From positions 1-64,000 of the forward strand of contig CBDIHP010000043.1 of assembly GCA_965279195.1 (NCBI GenBank): a DNA stretch of 64,000 nt, in the 5' to 3' direction. Positions 42,485 through 52,376 of this stretch are shown one piece after another. Both the position numbers and the translations under genes were made by a program. Origin of the DNA: CBDIHP01 sp965279195. Lineage in GTDB: Bacteria > Planctomycetota > Planctomycetia > Isosphaerales > Isosphaeraceae. How positions within the stretch are numbered: position 1 is the first letter of the stretch; every line of letters starts with the position of its first letter. The notes under the pieces were generated by a model. That model was not told where the DNA came from and ran no database searches. It worked only from the letters and a program-made list of their open reading frames with translations.

Positions 42485-43305
42485 GGAGCCACCCCCAGTT
42501 CGGCCAGGGCGGCGGCGAGTTGCTCGTCGTTGGGCGAGCGATAATGCCAGAGGAGCCGGTCCTCCATGTCGCTCACGCCCTTCCCCTTGACCGTGTGCGC
42601 GATGACGATGGAGGGCCGGCCGGCTTCGAAGGGAAACGACGCGAACACATCCAGGAGCGCAGGAATGTCGTGCCCGTCCACCTCGCGGACGGCCCAGCCG
42701 AAGGCCCGCCACTTATCCGCGAACGGGTCGAGGTCAAGGACCTCCTTCACGGTCCCGAACGACTGGATCTTGTTGAAGTCGACGATCGCCACGAGGTTGT
42801 CGAGTTTGTGGTGGGGCGCGAACAGCACGGCCTCCCAGATCGAGCCCTCGTCGCACTCGCCGTCGCTCAGGAGTGCGAAAACGCGATGCCCCTTGCCCGT
42901 CCGCTTCCCCGCCAGGGCCATCCCGCAGGCGATCGACAAGCCGTGGCCGAGCGACCCGCTGGAGACCTCGACGCCGGGGACGCCGTGGTGTGTGATGTGC
43001 CCCGCGAGCTTCGTGCCGTCCTCGCAGTAGGTCTTGAGCCACTCCACCGGGAAGAATCCCCGCTCTGCCAGCGTCGCGTAGATGGCCGCCGCGCCGTGTC
43101 CTTTGCTCAGGAGAAATCGGTCACGATCCGACCAGTCCGGCCGGGTCGGGTCGATGCGCAGCACCGAACCATAAAGGACGGCCAGGATGTCCGTCATCGA
43201 AAAACAGGTGCCGATATGGGAGGCATTCGCCCTGTGGACCATCCGCAGCGCGTGCGCCCGGATGCGTCGGGCGAGGTCAGCCAGAGCGGCCGGATCGGTG
43301 CTCAC
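42481..43305 (-). CDS. transketolase, N-terminal subunit
   Basis: A 274-aa subunit with the thiamine-diphosphate-binding domain. GHGAAAIYATLAERGFF, SSGSLGHGLSIACGMALAGK and ALLSDGECDEGSIWEAVLFA then IVDFNKIQS give the diphosphate/Mg motif (D-G-x26-N type). An N-terminal helix reads AHALRMVHRANASHIGTCFS. It starts at a GTG at 43305, overlapping the end of the epimerase gene by 29 bases. Together with the next gene it reconstitutes a complete transketolase. The substrate is unknown; a two-carbon transfer to or from a CDP-linked keto-sugar is one possibility. Confidence 0.89.
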   Translation of the reverse strand: MSTDPAALADLARRIRAHALRMVHRANASHIGTCFSMTDILAVLYGSVLRIDPTRPDWSDRDRFLLSKGHGAAAIYATLAERGFFPVEWLKTYCEDGTKLAGHITHHGVPGVEVSSGSLGHGLSIACGMALAGKRTGKGHRVFALLSDGECDEGSIWEAVLFAPHHKLDNLVAIVDFNKIQSFGTVKEVLDLDPFADKWRAFGWAVREVDGHDIPALLDVFASFPFEAGRPSIVIAHTVKGKGVSDMEDRLLWHYRSPNDEQLAAALAELGVAP

Positions 43306-44215
43306 GATACCACTCCACGGTGCGCCTCAGCCCTTCGCCCAGGTCGACGTGCGGCGACCAGCCGAGGTCGTCCCTCAACCGGGCGATGTCCGCCTCCAGG
43401 TGCATCACCTGGTCGAGGCGGTAAGGGACCTCGCCGAATCCGAGTTCCAGCTCCGGGTCGATCAGGTCGCGGATCGCCTCGATGATTCGCCGCAATGGCA
43501 ACGACTGCCCCGAGCCGAGGTTGTAGACCCCGACGGCCGCCTCGTGCACCGCCGCGCGATAGATGGCCTCGGCGGCGTCGGCCACGTACAGGTAGTCCCA
43601 GCGTTGCTCGCCGGCCGTCAGCGCGGGACGCTCACGGCCGAGGAGTTTGAGGATCAAGTACGGGATCATCCACGCCGGATCATCCATGGGCCCGTAGGTG
43701 GAGAAGACCCGCATCCAGGCGAACTGCATCCGGTACTCGTGGCAGAGCCGCGAGGCGAGCATCCAGGTGCAGAGCTTGCTGAGCCCGTAAACCGTCGTCG
43801 GCCTCGTGGGAGTATCGACGCCGATCGGCCCCTCGGTCGGGCCGTACTCTGCCTGCGAGCCGACGCCGACGAATCGCGAGGCCCCGACCCGGCTGGCCAG
43901 ATGCACGAGGTCCAGCGTCGGCCCGACGTTGTCGGCCTGCCTCGGGTCATTCCGCGCGGCGTTGCCGACGCCCGACCAGGCGAGGTGGACCACCGCGTCG
44001 GGCTCGAACGCCGCGATGGCCGGCTCGGCGAATTTGAGATGCGCGATGTCACCCTCGATGACGGTGGCGCTGTCGAGGATCGGGTTGATCCGCCAGAGGT
44101 TCGAACCCCGCGAGCGCACCAGGACCGCCACCTCGTGCTCGCCCGCGTCCGCGAGCATCCGGCGCAGGACGTACGACCCGATGAACCCCGTCGCCCCCGT
44201 CAGGAAGATCTTCAA
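43277..44215 (-). CDS. NAD-dependent nucleotide-sugar epimerase/reductase
   Basis: A 312-aa extended short-chain dehydrogenase. KIFLTGATGFIGSYVLRRML at residues 2-21 is the NAD(P) motif; VVHLAWSGVGNAARNDPRQA and the active-site pair VGVGSQAEYG and TTVYGLSKLC (Tyr-x3-Lys) follow; WDYLYVADAAEAIYRA and GVYNLGSGQSLPLRRIIEAI complete the fold. It resembles RfbG-derived reductases and GDP/CDP-sugar 4-reductases. I choose the TTG at 44215 because it sits directly after GAGGGAGAGGGCGG and yields the canonical start; the open frame to 44410 overlaps the upstream gene. Probably acts on the CDP-4-keto sugar made upstream. Confidence 0.86.
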   Translation of the reverse strand: MKIFLTGATGFIGSYVLRRMLADAGEHEVAVLVRSRGSNLWRINPILDSATVIEGDIAHLKFAEPAIAAFEPDAVVHLAWSGVGNAARNDPRQADNVGPTLDLVHLASRVGASRFVGVGSQAEYGPTEGPIGVDTPTRPTTVYGLSKLCTWMLASRLCHEYRMQFAWMRVFSTYGPMDDPAWMIPYLILKLLGRERPALTAGEQRWDYLYVADAAEAIYRAAVHEAAVGVYNLGSGQSLPLRRIIEAIRDLIDPELELGFGEVPYRLDQVMHLEADIARLRDDLGWSPHVDLGEGLRRTVEWYREHRSGRSG

Positions 44216-44228
44216 ACCGCCCTCTCCC

Positions 44229-45353
44229 TCAACACAATTCCCGCAACGCCCGGTCGATCCGCGACGACGCTGGCGGCCTCCCCGGCCGGTCTGAATAGCC
44301 GAACCGCTGCCTATGGACCGTCTTCGACAGCGCGATCCGCAGATAATAGAGCCAGAACCGTCGCTCGAAGTCCACCGGCCGGGTCGTTTCCGTGGCCGAC
44401 CAGTAGGCATCGAGGAAGCACGACCACCGCCGCTCGGGATGAAACGTCGCCCAGAAAGCCAGGTCGAAAACCGGGTCCCCCGAGAGACAGTCCTCCCAGT
44501 CGATCACCGCCGTGATGCCACGATCCCGCTCATGGAAGACGTTGTGATTCCCCAGGTCGCCGTGCAGCAGCGAGGGGGAAAAGCCATCCTCCCGCGAGCC
44601 GACATCCCGGAGGCAACGTTCCACATCCTTGGCGGCTCCCTCATCGAGTATCGCCGCGTCGACGCAGGCCCGGACGTGGTCGTTGAGCCGGAGCCGGAGA
44701 TAGTCGCCCCAGCGGTCGAACAGTCCTGCGACCTTGTCCGACAGTCCCAGGACCAGCGGCCCCGGGTCGATCCAGCCGTAGCCTTCGGTCGGGATCGCAT
44801 GGACCCTGGCCAGGAATCGGCCCAGGTCGGCCAGCCGCGGCAACATCTCCGCGTCGGCCTCGTCGAAGATGCGGAGCGAATCGCCCCGGGCCTCTTCCAT
44901 GATCTCGTAATCGAATCCGACCCGCTCCCGGGAGCTGTCCACGACCGCGATGCGCAGCGAGGCCAGGCCGGTTTCATGCAGACGTCGATACGCCCAGGCA
45001 TCGACGTGCAGGTCGAGGTCGCGGCAGGATGCGACGAGCCGGTTGGTCCGGATGATCCAGCGATCGCCGGAGGCCAGTTCGGCCCGGAAGAGTTGATGGA
45101 ACGTCCCCTGATGGTCGAGCGGTTCGAGCCGAGTCGGACCCTCGCCGAGGTGCACGCGACACAAATCGGCGAGCGGGCGGAGATCCTCCGGCGGCCCGGC
45201 ATCGCGGAGCGATCGCAGCAGGGCATCCGGCAGGGGCGAGTCGGTCTTGGGATAGAACGTCGCGCGCCGGAGCGAGCGGTGCCCGGCGATCCGTCCGGCC
45301 AGGCCCGCTTGCGAGTCGGACTCCAACCCCGCCGGTTCAGAAGAGGTTGTCAT
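44229..45353 (-). CDS. aminoglycoside-phosphotransferase-fold kinase
   Basis: A 374-aa cytoplasmic kinase of the APH/choline-kinase superfamily. The N-lobe is marked by LEPLDHQGTFHQLFRAELAS and DRWIIRTNRL; the catalytic loop is SLLHGDLGNHNVFHERDRG with the Asp, and the Mg-binding loop is ITAVIDWEDCLSGDPVFDLA. About 60 residues at the N-terminus are extra. Within a polysaccharide operon it more likely phosphorylates a sugar or lipid head group than an antibiotic. It overlaps the sulfotransferase-like gene by 17 bases. ATG at 45353. Confidence 0.84.
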   Translation of the reverse strand: MTTSSEPAGLESDSQAGLAGRIAGHRSLRRATFYPKTDSPLPDALLRSLRDAGPPEDLRPLADLCRVHLGEGPTRLEPLDHQGTFHQLFRAELASGDRWIIRTNRLVASCRDLDLHVDAWAYRRLHETGLASLRIAVVDSSRERVGFDYEIMEEARGDSLRIFDEADAEMLPRLADLGRFLARVHAIPTEGYGWIDPGPLVLGLSDKVAGLFDRWGDYLRLRLNDHVRACVDAAILDEGAAKDVERCLRDVGSREDGFSPSLLHGDLGNHNVFHERDRGITAVIDWEDCLSGDPVFDLAFWATFHPERRWSCFLDAYWSATETTRPVDFERRFWLYYLRIALSKTVHRQRFGYSDRPGRPPASSRIDRALRELC

Positions 45354-46260
45354 AGCCGAGTTGCCGCAGCATCACGATGGAGAGGGCCTTGATGCGCGAT
45401 TTCTCGTCGGCCGTCAGCTCGTTGGCCGTGGCCATGTTGGCCTCGGGCGTCGGCGTGCGGACGGTGCCCCAGGGGTAAACCTGTTCGAGCTTCTGGCCGT
45501 TCCAGCTCGGGTAGAGCATGGTCTCGGACCACGAAATCCCCAACCTCGCGGCCAGGCGGGTGGTCTCGGCCTTCGGGTCGGCCACGAGATCCTCGAACTT
45601 CACGATCGTGAACGCATCCGGATACTTCTCGGCATACGTCAGCGCGAGGAGCTGACTGTACGTCCAGGTCCAGGTGTACCGCTCCAGGCTCAGGGGGAAC
45701 GGCCGCTTCTTGGTGTCGGCGTAGCCCGAGTAGGGGTTGCGGATGACGTGGAGGATGTGGCCGTTCGTGGGGAAGTCGGCCAGGATCTTCTCGGTGTCGA
45801 GTACCTGGACCGGGTTGTAGCCGACGTATGCCTTTTCCAGGCCCGTGCGAGTGACGTTGGTCCAGGCCTCGAAGGTCGAGCGGAAGTACGCCTCGACGAG
45901 ATTGGCACGCGTCCGGGGTTTGTCCTTCATGAAGCCCAGGAACGCCGCCTTGCGGTCCGACTCCTTGATTTTCATGTCGGCATGCCGGAACTTCGAGCGT
46001 TCGGGCACCCGGAGCATGACCTTCATCTCCTCGTCGAAGAAGAGTTCGTAGTCACTCTCCGGCGTCCCCTGGATCGGGAACTCGGGCCAGCGGTAGCGGA
46101 AGGGGACGTAGGTCGAGAGATAGTCGTTGACCACGCTCGTGCCGACCTGCGACTCGAACGGATAGACGAACAGCTCGGGGTGGCCGTCGAGGATCCGGTG
46201 GGTCGTGTTCCCGCCGTTCTCGTACATCGCCGAGAGCATGATGAGTTTGAACGGGCTCAA
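45337..46260 (-). CDS. sulfotransferase-like protein
   Basis: A 307-aa protein resembling bacterial carbohydrate sulfotransferases. The N-terminal strand-loop (LIMLSAMYENGGNTTHRILD, then GHPELFVYPFESQ) stands where the PAPS 5'-phosphosulfate loop belongs, but it lacks the usual Lys/Arg-Ser-Gly-T core, reading MYENGGNTT. The 3'-phosphate region is HILHVIRNPYSGYADTKKR, and a later KFEDLVADPKAETTRLAARL is typical. It would add sulfate to the polysaccharide. The start is probably the TTG at 46260 with GGAAGGA upstream. It lies 42 bp after rfbG and overlaps the kinase gene. Confidence 0.8.
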   Translation of the reverse strand: MSPFKLIMLSAMYENGGNTTHRILDGHPELFVYPFESQVGTSVVNDYLSTYVPFRYRWPEFPIQGTPESDYELFFDEEMKVMLRVPERSKFRHADMKIKESDRKAAFLGFMKDKPRTRANLVEAYFRSTFEAWTNVTRTGLEKAYVGYNPVQVLDTEKILADFPTNGHILHVIRNPYSGYADTKKRPFPLSLERYTWTWTYSQLLALTYAEKYPDAFTIVKFEDLVADPKAETTRLAARLGISWSETMLYPSWNGQKLEQVYPWGTVRTPTPEANMATANELTADEKSRIKALSIVMLRQLGYDNLF

Positions 46261-46302
46261 GCGTGATCGTCCTTCCGCGCAAGGCGAGGTCTGGGTGAAA
46301 TC

Positions 46303-47280
46303 TCAGCCGGCATCGAGGAACTCGCGGTACCACCGCACCGTCCGCGTGAGCCCGGACTCCAGGGAAAACAAGGGGGACCAGCCCAGCACCCGGCGGGCCT
46401 TCTCGGCGCTCAGGTACTGGTGGATGATCTCGTTGGACGCCTCATTCCGGACATCAGGCTCCAGGGCGACGCCGACCTCGGCCAGGATTTTTCGCACGAG
46501 GTCGAGGACCGTCACCTGGATCTCGTTCGAGAAGTTGAACGCCTCGCCCTTCAAGTCCGGCCGCACCGCCAGGGCCTCGGCCAGTGTCAGGTAGGCGTGA
46601 GCCCCGTCCTCGACATAGAAGTAATCGCGGATGTATGTCCCGTCGGAGCGGATCACCGGCCGCTGCCCGCGGAGTGCCGAGCGGATCGTCCCCGGCACGA
46701 TGCGGTTCCAGTTGAGGTCGCCGCCACCGTAGAAGTTGCCGCATCGCGTGATGACGACGGGCAGGTCGTAGCTCACCGCGTAGGTCGTCGCGATCAGGTC
46801 CGCGCACGACTTGCTGACATCGTAGGGGTGCTTGCCTTGCAACGGCGTCGATTCGTCGTAGGGCAGGTGGTCCTGGTCGCCGTAGGCCTTGTCGCTCGAC
46901 GCCAGCACGACCTGCTTCACCAGCTTCGACCGCCGGCAGGCTTCGAGCGTCGCCCAGGTGCCCTGGATGTTCGATTCGAAGGTCGAGACGGGGTTGCGGT
47001 TGGCGATGCCCACGATCGTCTGCGCGGCGAGGTGGAAGACGGTGTCGATTTCGTGCTCGCCCAGCGCCCGTTCCATGGCCGCCTGGTCGCGGATGTCGCC
47101 GCGGACGACCTTCACCCTGTCGACCAGGCCGCCCCGGTACAGTTCGCTCTGGGGGACCCAGTCCCGCACGAGGCAGACGACGTCGGCCCCGTGCTCCAGC
47201 AGGCGTCGGACGAGCCACGAGCCGACCAGGCCAGTGGCGCCGGTGACGAGCGTGGGGCGGTCGGTCCAGAAGGTGCTCAT
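46303..47280 (-). CDS. rfbG: CDP-glucose 4,6-dehydratase-like enzyme
   Basis: A 325-aa NAD-dependent dehydratase. PTLVTGATGLVGSWLVRRLL (residues 9-28) binds NAD; VFHLAAQTIVGIANRNPVST, LASSDKAYGDQDHLPYDEST and the catalytic HPYDVSKSCADLIATTYA (Tyr, Lys) are all characteristic of RfbG and its close relatives, as is TRCGNFYGGGDLNWNRIVPG. It converts CDP-glucose to CDP-4-keto-6-deoxyglucose, the entry point for deoxysugars. Its ATG overlaps the TGA of rfbF (ATGA), and the pairing with rfbF makes the substrate assignment strong. Confidence 0.9.
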   Translation of the reverse strand: MSTFWTDRPTLVTGATGLVGSWLVRRLLEHGADVVCLVRDWVPQSELYRGGLVDRVKVVRGDIRDQAAMERALGEHEIDTVFHLAAQTIVGIANRNPVSTFESNIQGTWATLEACRRSKLVKQVVLASSDKAYGDQDHLPYDESTPLQGKHPYDVSKSCADLIATTYAVSYDLPVVITRCGNFYGGGDLNWNRIVPGTIRSALRGQRPVIRSDGTYIRDYFYVEDGAHAYLTLAEALAVRPDLKGEAFNFSNEIQVTVLDLVRKILAEVGVALEPDVRNEASNEIIHQYLSAEKARRVLGWSPLFSLESGLTRTVRWYREFLDAG

Positions 47281-48059
47281 GAGTCACCCCAGACCTTCCA
47301 GGGGGCCTGGCCGCCGTCCCAGAGTTCGTTCAGCGCCTTGTATTCGCGGTAGGTGTCCATCGCGAAGAAGAAGCCGTGGTGGCGGTAGACCATCAGTTCG
47401 CCCTCGGCCGCCAGCCGCTCCAGGGGCTCGCGTTCGAGGATGCAGTCGTCGCCGTCGAGCAGGTCGAGGACCCGACGGTCGAACACGAAGAAGCCCGCGC
47501 TGGCCCAGCCGTCGAGCTGGGGCTTTTCGACGAACCGCTCGACCTTCCCCTCGGGGTCGATCTCCAGCACTCCGAACCGCGAGGTCGGGCGGACGGCGGT
47601 GACGGTCGCGAGCCTGCCGTGGGATTTGTGGAACCGGGCCAGGGCCTGGATGTCGACGTCGGCCACGCCGTCGCCGTAGGTGACCATGAAGGTGTCGCCG
47701 TCAATATAGCGCTGGATGCGTTTGACCCGGCCGCCGGTCATGCTGTTGAGGCCGGTCTCGGCGAGGGTCACTCGGAAATCCTGCTCGGCGTGGGCGCCAT
47801 GGACCTCGACCTGGTGCCGGCTGCCGAGGCAGACGGTGACGTCGTTGTTCATGGCCTCGTAGTTGAGGAAGTATTCCTTGATCATCCAGCCTCGGTATCC
47901 CAGGCAGAGCACGAAGTCGCGGAACCCGTGGTGGGCGTACGACTTCATGATGTGCCAGAGGATCGGCCGCTGGCCGACGTCGACCAGGGGCTTGGGGCGG
48001 AACTCGGTCTCCTCGCGGAGCCGGGTCCCCTGCCCGCCGCAGAGGATGACGACCTTCAC
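47277..48059 (-). CDS. rfbF: glucose-1-phosphate cytidylyltransferase
   Basis: A 260-aa nucleotidyltransferase. VKVVILCGGQGTRLREETEF followed by RPKPLVDVGQRPILWHIM is the RfbF signature, with the product-binding GDGVADVDIQALARFHKSHG and TAVRPTSRFGVLEID. It makes CDP-glucose from CTP and glucose 1-phosphate in the cytoplasm. The GTG at 48059 has GGGGGAG ten bases upstream; the frame is open to 48167 but that part is Arg-rich and unconserved. It is the first gene of the operon running to 40495, so the operon promoter should lie in 48060-48293, shared with the divergent DUF1553 gene. Confidence 0.93.
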   Translation of the reverse strand: MKVVILCGGQGTRLREETEFRPKPLVDVGQRPILWHIMKSYAHHGFRDFVLCLGYRGWMIKEYFLNYEAMNNDVTVCLGSRHQVEVHGAHAEQDFRVTLAETGLNSMTGGRVKRIQRYIDGDTFMVTYGDGVADVDIQALARFHKSHGRLATVTAVRPTSRFGVLEIDPEGKVERFVEKPQLDGWASAGFFVFDRRVLDLLDGDDCILEREPLERLAAEGELMVYRHHGFFFAMDTYREYKALNELWDGGQAPWKVWGDS

Positions 48060-48293
48060 CGCGACGGACTCCCCCACCCGGGCCCGACGGCCCCGGGTTT
48101 CTTGATCGTAAGTGGAAGGTTGCGAACCGCTTGGGCGTCGACGACCTGGGCCAGTATGCCCACGCATCTTAACGGCAATCGCGGCGCCCGCTCAAGGGGG
48201 CAACCGCGGGCGGTCCCCTGGCAAGGTGCCCGCCGCACTGGTATGTTGTGCTCTTGTTGAACGGCTCGGATCGGGCGGCGCGGAGGGACGACC

Positions 48294-50713
48294 ATGACGC
48301 GCGTCGGCGGCTGGCTTGCGATCCTCGGACTGGTGGCGGGGGGATCCGTTTCGTCCCGCGCGCACGCCATGGGGCCCATCGATTACGCGCGCGAGGTCAA
48401 GCCGCTGCTGGCGAAACATTGCGTCGGATGCCACGGCGCGACTAAGCCGCGCGGGGGGCTCCGGCTCGACACCGCCGAGGCCGCCCGCAAGGGGGGCAAG
48501 TCCGGTCCCGCCGTCGTCCCCGGCGAACCCGACGACGGCACCTTGCTCGAAGCCCTGGCCGGCGGCGGCTCGATCCGCAAGATGCCGCTCAACCGCCCCG
48601 GGTTGAACGAGGCGCAAGTCCAGACCCTCCGCGACTGGATCCGGCAGGGCGCGAAGGCCCCCGCCAACGAGGTCGCGAGCGTCGCGCCCGAGGAGGTGCA
48701 CTGGGCCTTCGTCGCGCCGAAGCGTCCGGCGTTGCCGGGGGTTGGGTTGAAGGAGTGGCCGCGGAACCCGATCGATACCTTCATCCTGCAACGCCTCGAA
48801 CAGGCGAAGCTCACGCCATCGCCCGAGGCCGATCGCGTCACCCTGATCCGACGCCTCAGTCTCGACCTGATCGGCCTGCCGCCGACCCCGGCGGAGGTCG
48901 ACGCCTTCCTGCTCGACCACCGGCCCGACGCTTACGAGCGGGTCGTCGACCGCCTCCTGGCCTCGCCCCACTACGGCGAGCGCTGGGGGCGACTGTGGCT
49001 GGATCAGGCCCGGTATGCCGATTCCAACGGCTTCAACATCGACGCCCCGCGCAACATCTGGAAGTACCGCGACTGGGTCATCGACGCCCTCAACCGCGAC
49101 CTCCCCTACGACCGCTTCGTCGTCGAGCAGGTCGCCGGCGACCTGCTGCCGGACTCCTCGAAGGATCAGCTCGTCGCCACCGGATTTCATCGGAATACGC
49201 TGATCAACCAGGAAGGCGGCATCGACCTCGAACAGTTCCGGAACGAGTCGGTCCACGACCGCGTGAGCACCACCGGGACCGTCTTCCTCGGGCTGACGGT
49301 CGGCTGTGCCCAGTGCCACGACCACAAATATGATCCCATCTCGCAGAAAGAGTATTACCGACTCTTCGCCTTCTACAACAGTTGCGACGAGCCCGAACTC
49401 GACTTCGGCACGACCGAGGAACTGACAAAACGCGACGCCGTCGACGCCCAGCTCAAGGCCCTCGAGGCCGAGCTGAAGGCCTACCTGCCGACGATCGAGA
49501 AGACGCAACCGGCCTGGGAGAAGTCGCTCTCGAAGGCCGCGAAGGACGCCCTCAAGCCCGAACTGCGGGAGATCCTCGACCTTCCGACGAGCCGACGCAA
49601 CCCGGTGCAGCAGGAGGCCCTGTTCGCCGCCTACAAACTTCAGGAGCCCGGGGCGGTCGAGCGGCAGAACAACATCGACGCCCTCAAGGCGAGGCGGCCG
49701 AATCTGGTGGCGACGATGATCGTCCGCGAGCGCTCCCAGCCGCGCGAGTCGTTCGTGCACGTCGGCGGCGACTTCACCCGCAAGGGCGAGGTCGTCACGC
49801 CCGGCACGCCCGCGTCGCTGCCGCCGATCGCAACGCGGAACCCGGGCAAGCCCGACCGGCTCGACCTCGCCCGCTGGCTGGTGGATCGCAGGAATCCCCT
49901 CACGGCCCGCGTGGCGGTGAATCGCGTCTGGCAGGAGCATTTCGGGCGAGGGCTGGTCGAGACGGAGAACGACTTCGGCACCCAGGGATCGCCGCCCAGT
50001 CACCCCGAACTGCTCGACTGGCTGGCCGTCGAATTCCTCTCACGCGGCTGGAGCGTCAAGTCGCTGCACCGGTTGATCGTGACGAGCGCAACCTACCGGC
50101 AGGCATCAACGGCCCGCCAGGAACTCGCCTCGGTCGATCCCGGCAATCGCCTGCTGGGGCGGATGTCGCGGCTGCGGCTGGACGCGGAGCTGATCCGGGA
50201 TTCCGCCCTGTTCGCGAGCGGCAAGCTCTCGGGGAAAGTCGGCGGGCCGAGCGTGTTCCCGCCTCAGCCGGCGGGGGTGATGACGCTGGGCCAGATGACC
50301 CGCGAGTGGACGCCGAGCAAGGGCGAAGATCGCTACCGCCGGGGGATGTACACCTTCTTCTGGCGGGCCACGCCGCACCCGAGCCTGATGGTCTTCGACG
50401 CCCCCGAATCGACCCGCACCTGCACCCGACGCCCCCGCTCGAACACCCCGCTCCAGGCGTTGACCCTGCTGAATGACGAGGGGTTCCACGAGCTGGCCCT
50501 GGCCCTCGGGGAACGGTCGCGGACGTCTGCCTCCACCGACGCCGATCGCCTCAAGCACGGGGTCCGGTTCGCGATCGCACGCGAGCCCTCGGCGAGGGAG
50601 CACGCGGCGCTCACCGCCGTCCTGAACGACGAGAAGGCCCGCGGCGGCGAGCCGGCCGCGTGGGCGACCATCGGACGCGTGCTCATCAACCTCGATGAAT
50701 TCCTGACGCGGGA

Positions 50714-50717
<4 letters not shown>
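48294..50717 (+). CDS. DUF1549/DUF1553 protein with N-terminal c-type cytochrome domain (PSCyt1-PSD1)
   Basis: An 807-aa exported planctomycete protein. Signal peptide residues 1-25 (GGWLAILGLVAGGSVSSRAH). A PSCyt1 heme domain has LLAKHCVGCHGATKPRGG near residues 38-50. The DUF1549 domain (NPIDTFILQRLEQAKLTPSP, VDRLLASPHYGERWGRLWLD, ARYADSNGF) spans about 155-365 and includes a second CxxCH, VGCAQCHDHKYDPIS. The DUF1553 domain (DLARWLVDRRNPLTARVAVN, RVWQEHFGRGLVETENDFG) runs from about 510 to 770. Function is unknown. It overlaps the DUF1501 gene by four bases, the standard pairing. Confidence 0.93.
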
Positions 50718-52165
<1,448 letters not shown>

Positions 52166-52173
52166 AACCGGGA

Positions 52174-52356
52174 AATTGGACCGCCAAGACGCCAAGGACG
52201 CGGTAATCGAAGAAGGAGAATTGAACCACAGAGGCACAGAGACCCCAGAGAAGCAAAAGATGCATTGTTGAATTCTATAACTCTGTGCTCTCTGCGCCTC
52301 TGTGGTTCGATTCCTCCCCTCTTCCTCCGCGTCCTTGGCGACTTGGCGGTCCAATT
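52174..52356. repeat. long palindromic repeat with AACCACAGAGGCACAGAG arms
   Basis: Outer arms: AATTGGACCGCCAAGACGCC with CAAGGACGCGG at left, and CCGCGTCCTTGGCGACTTGG with CGGTCCAATT at right. Inner arms: TTGAACCACAGAGGCACAGA and CTGCGCCTCTGTGGTTCGA. The centre is AT-rich. A related element is at 54866-55062. Similar CACAGAG-rich palindromes are known from many environmental bacteria. Confidence 0.85.
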
Positions 52357-52376
52357 CTTCACCCAGGAACGGCCAC

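Noticed and set aside
48192..50003. Minus-strand open frame of 603 codons opposite the DUF1553 gene
   Set aside because: The opposite strand encodes a well-defined exported protein with two heme motifs; this frame has none.
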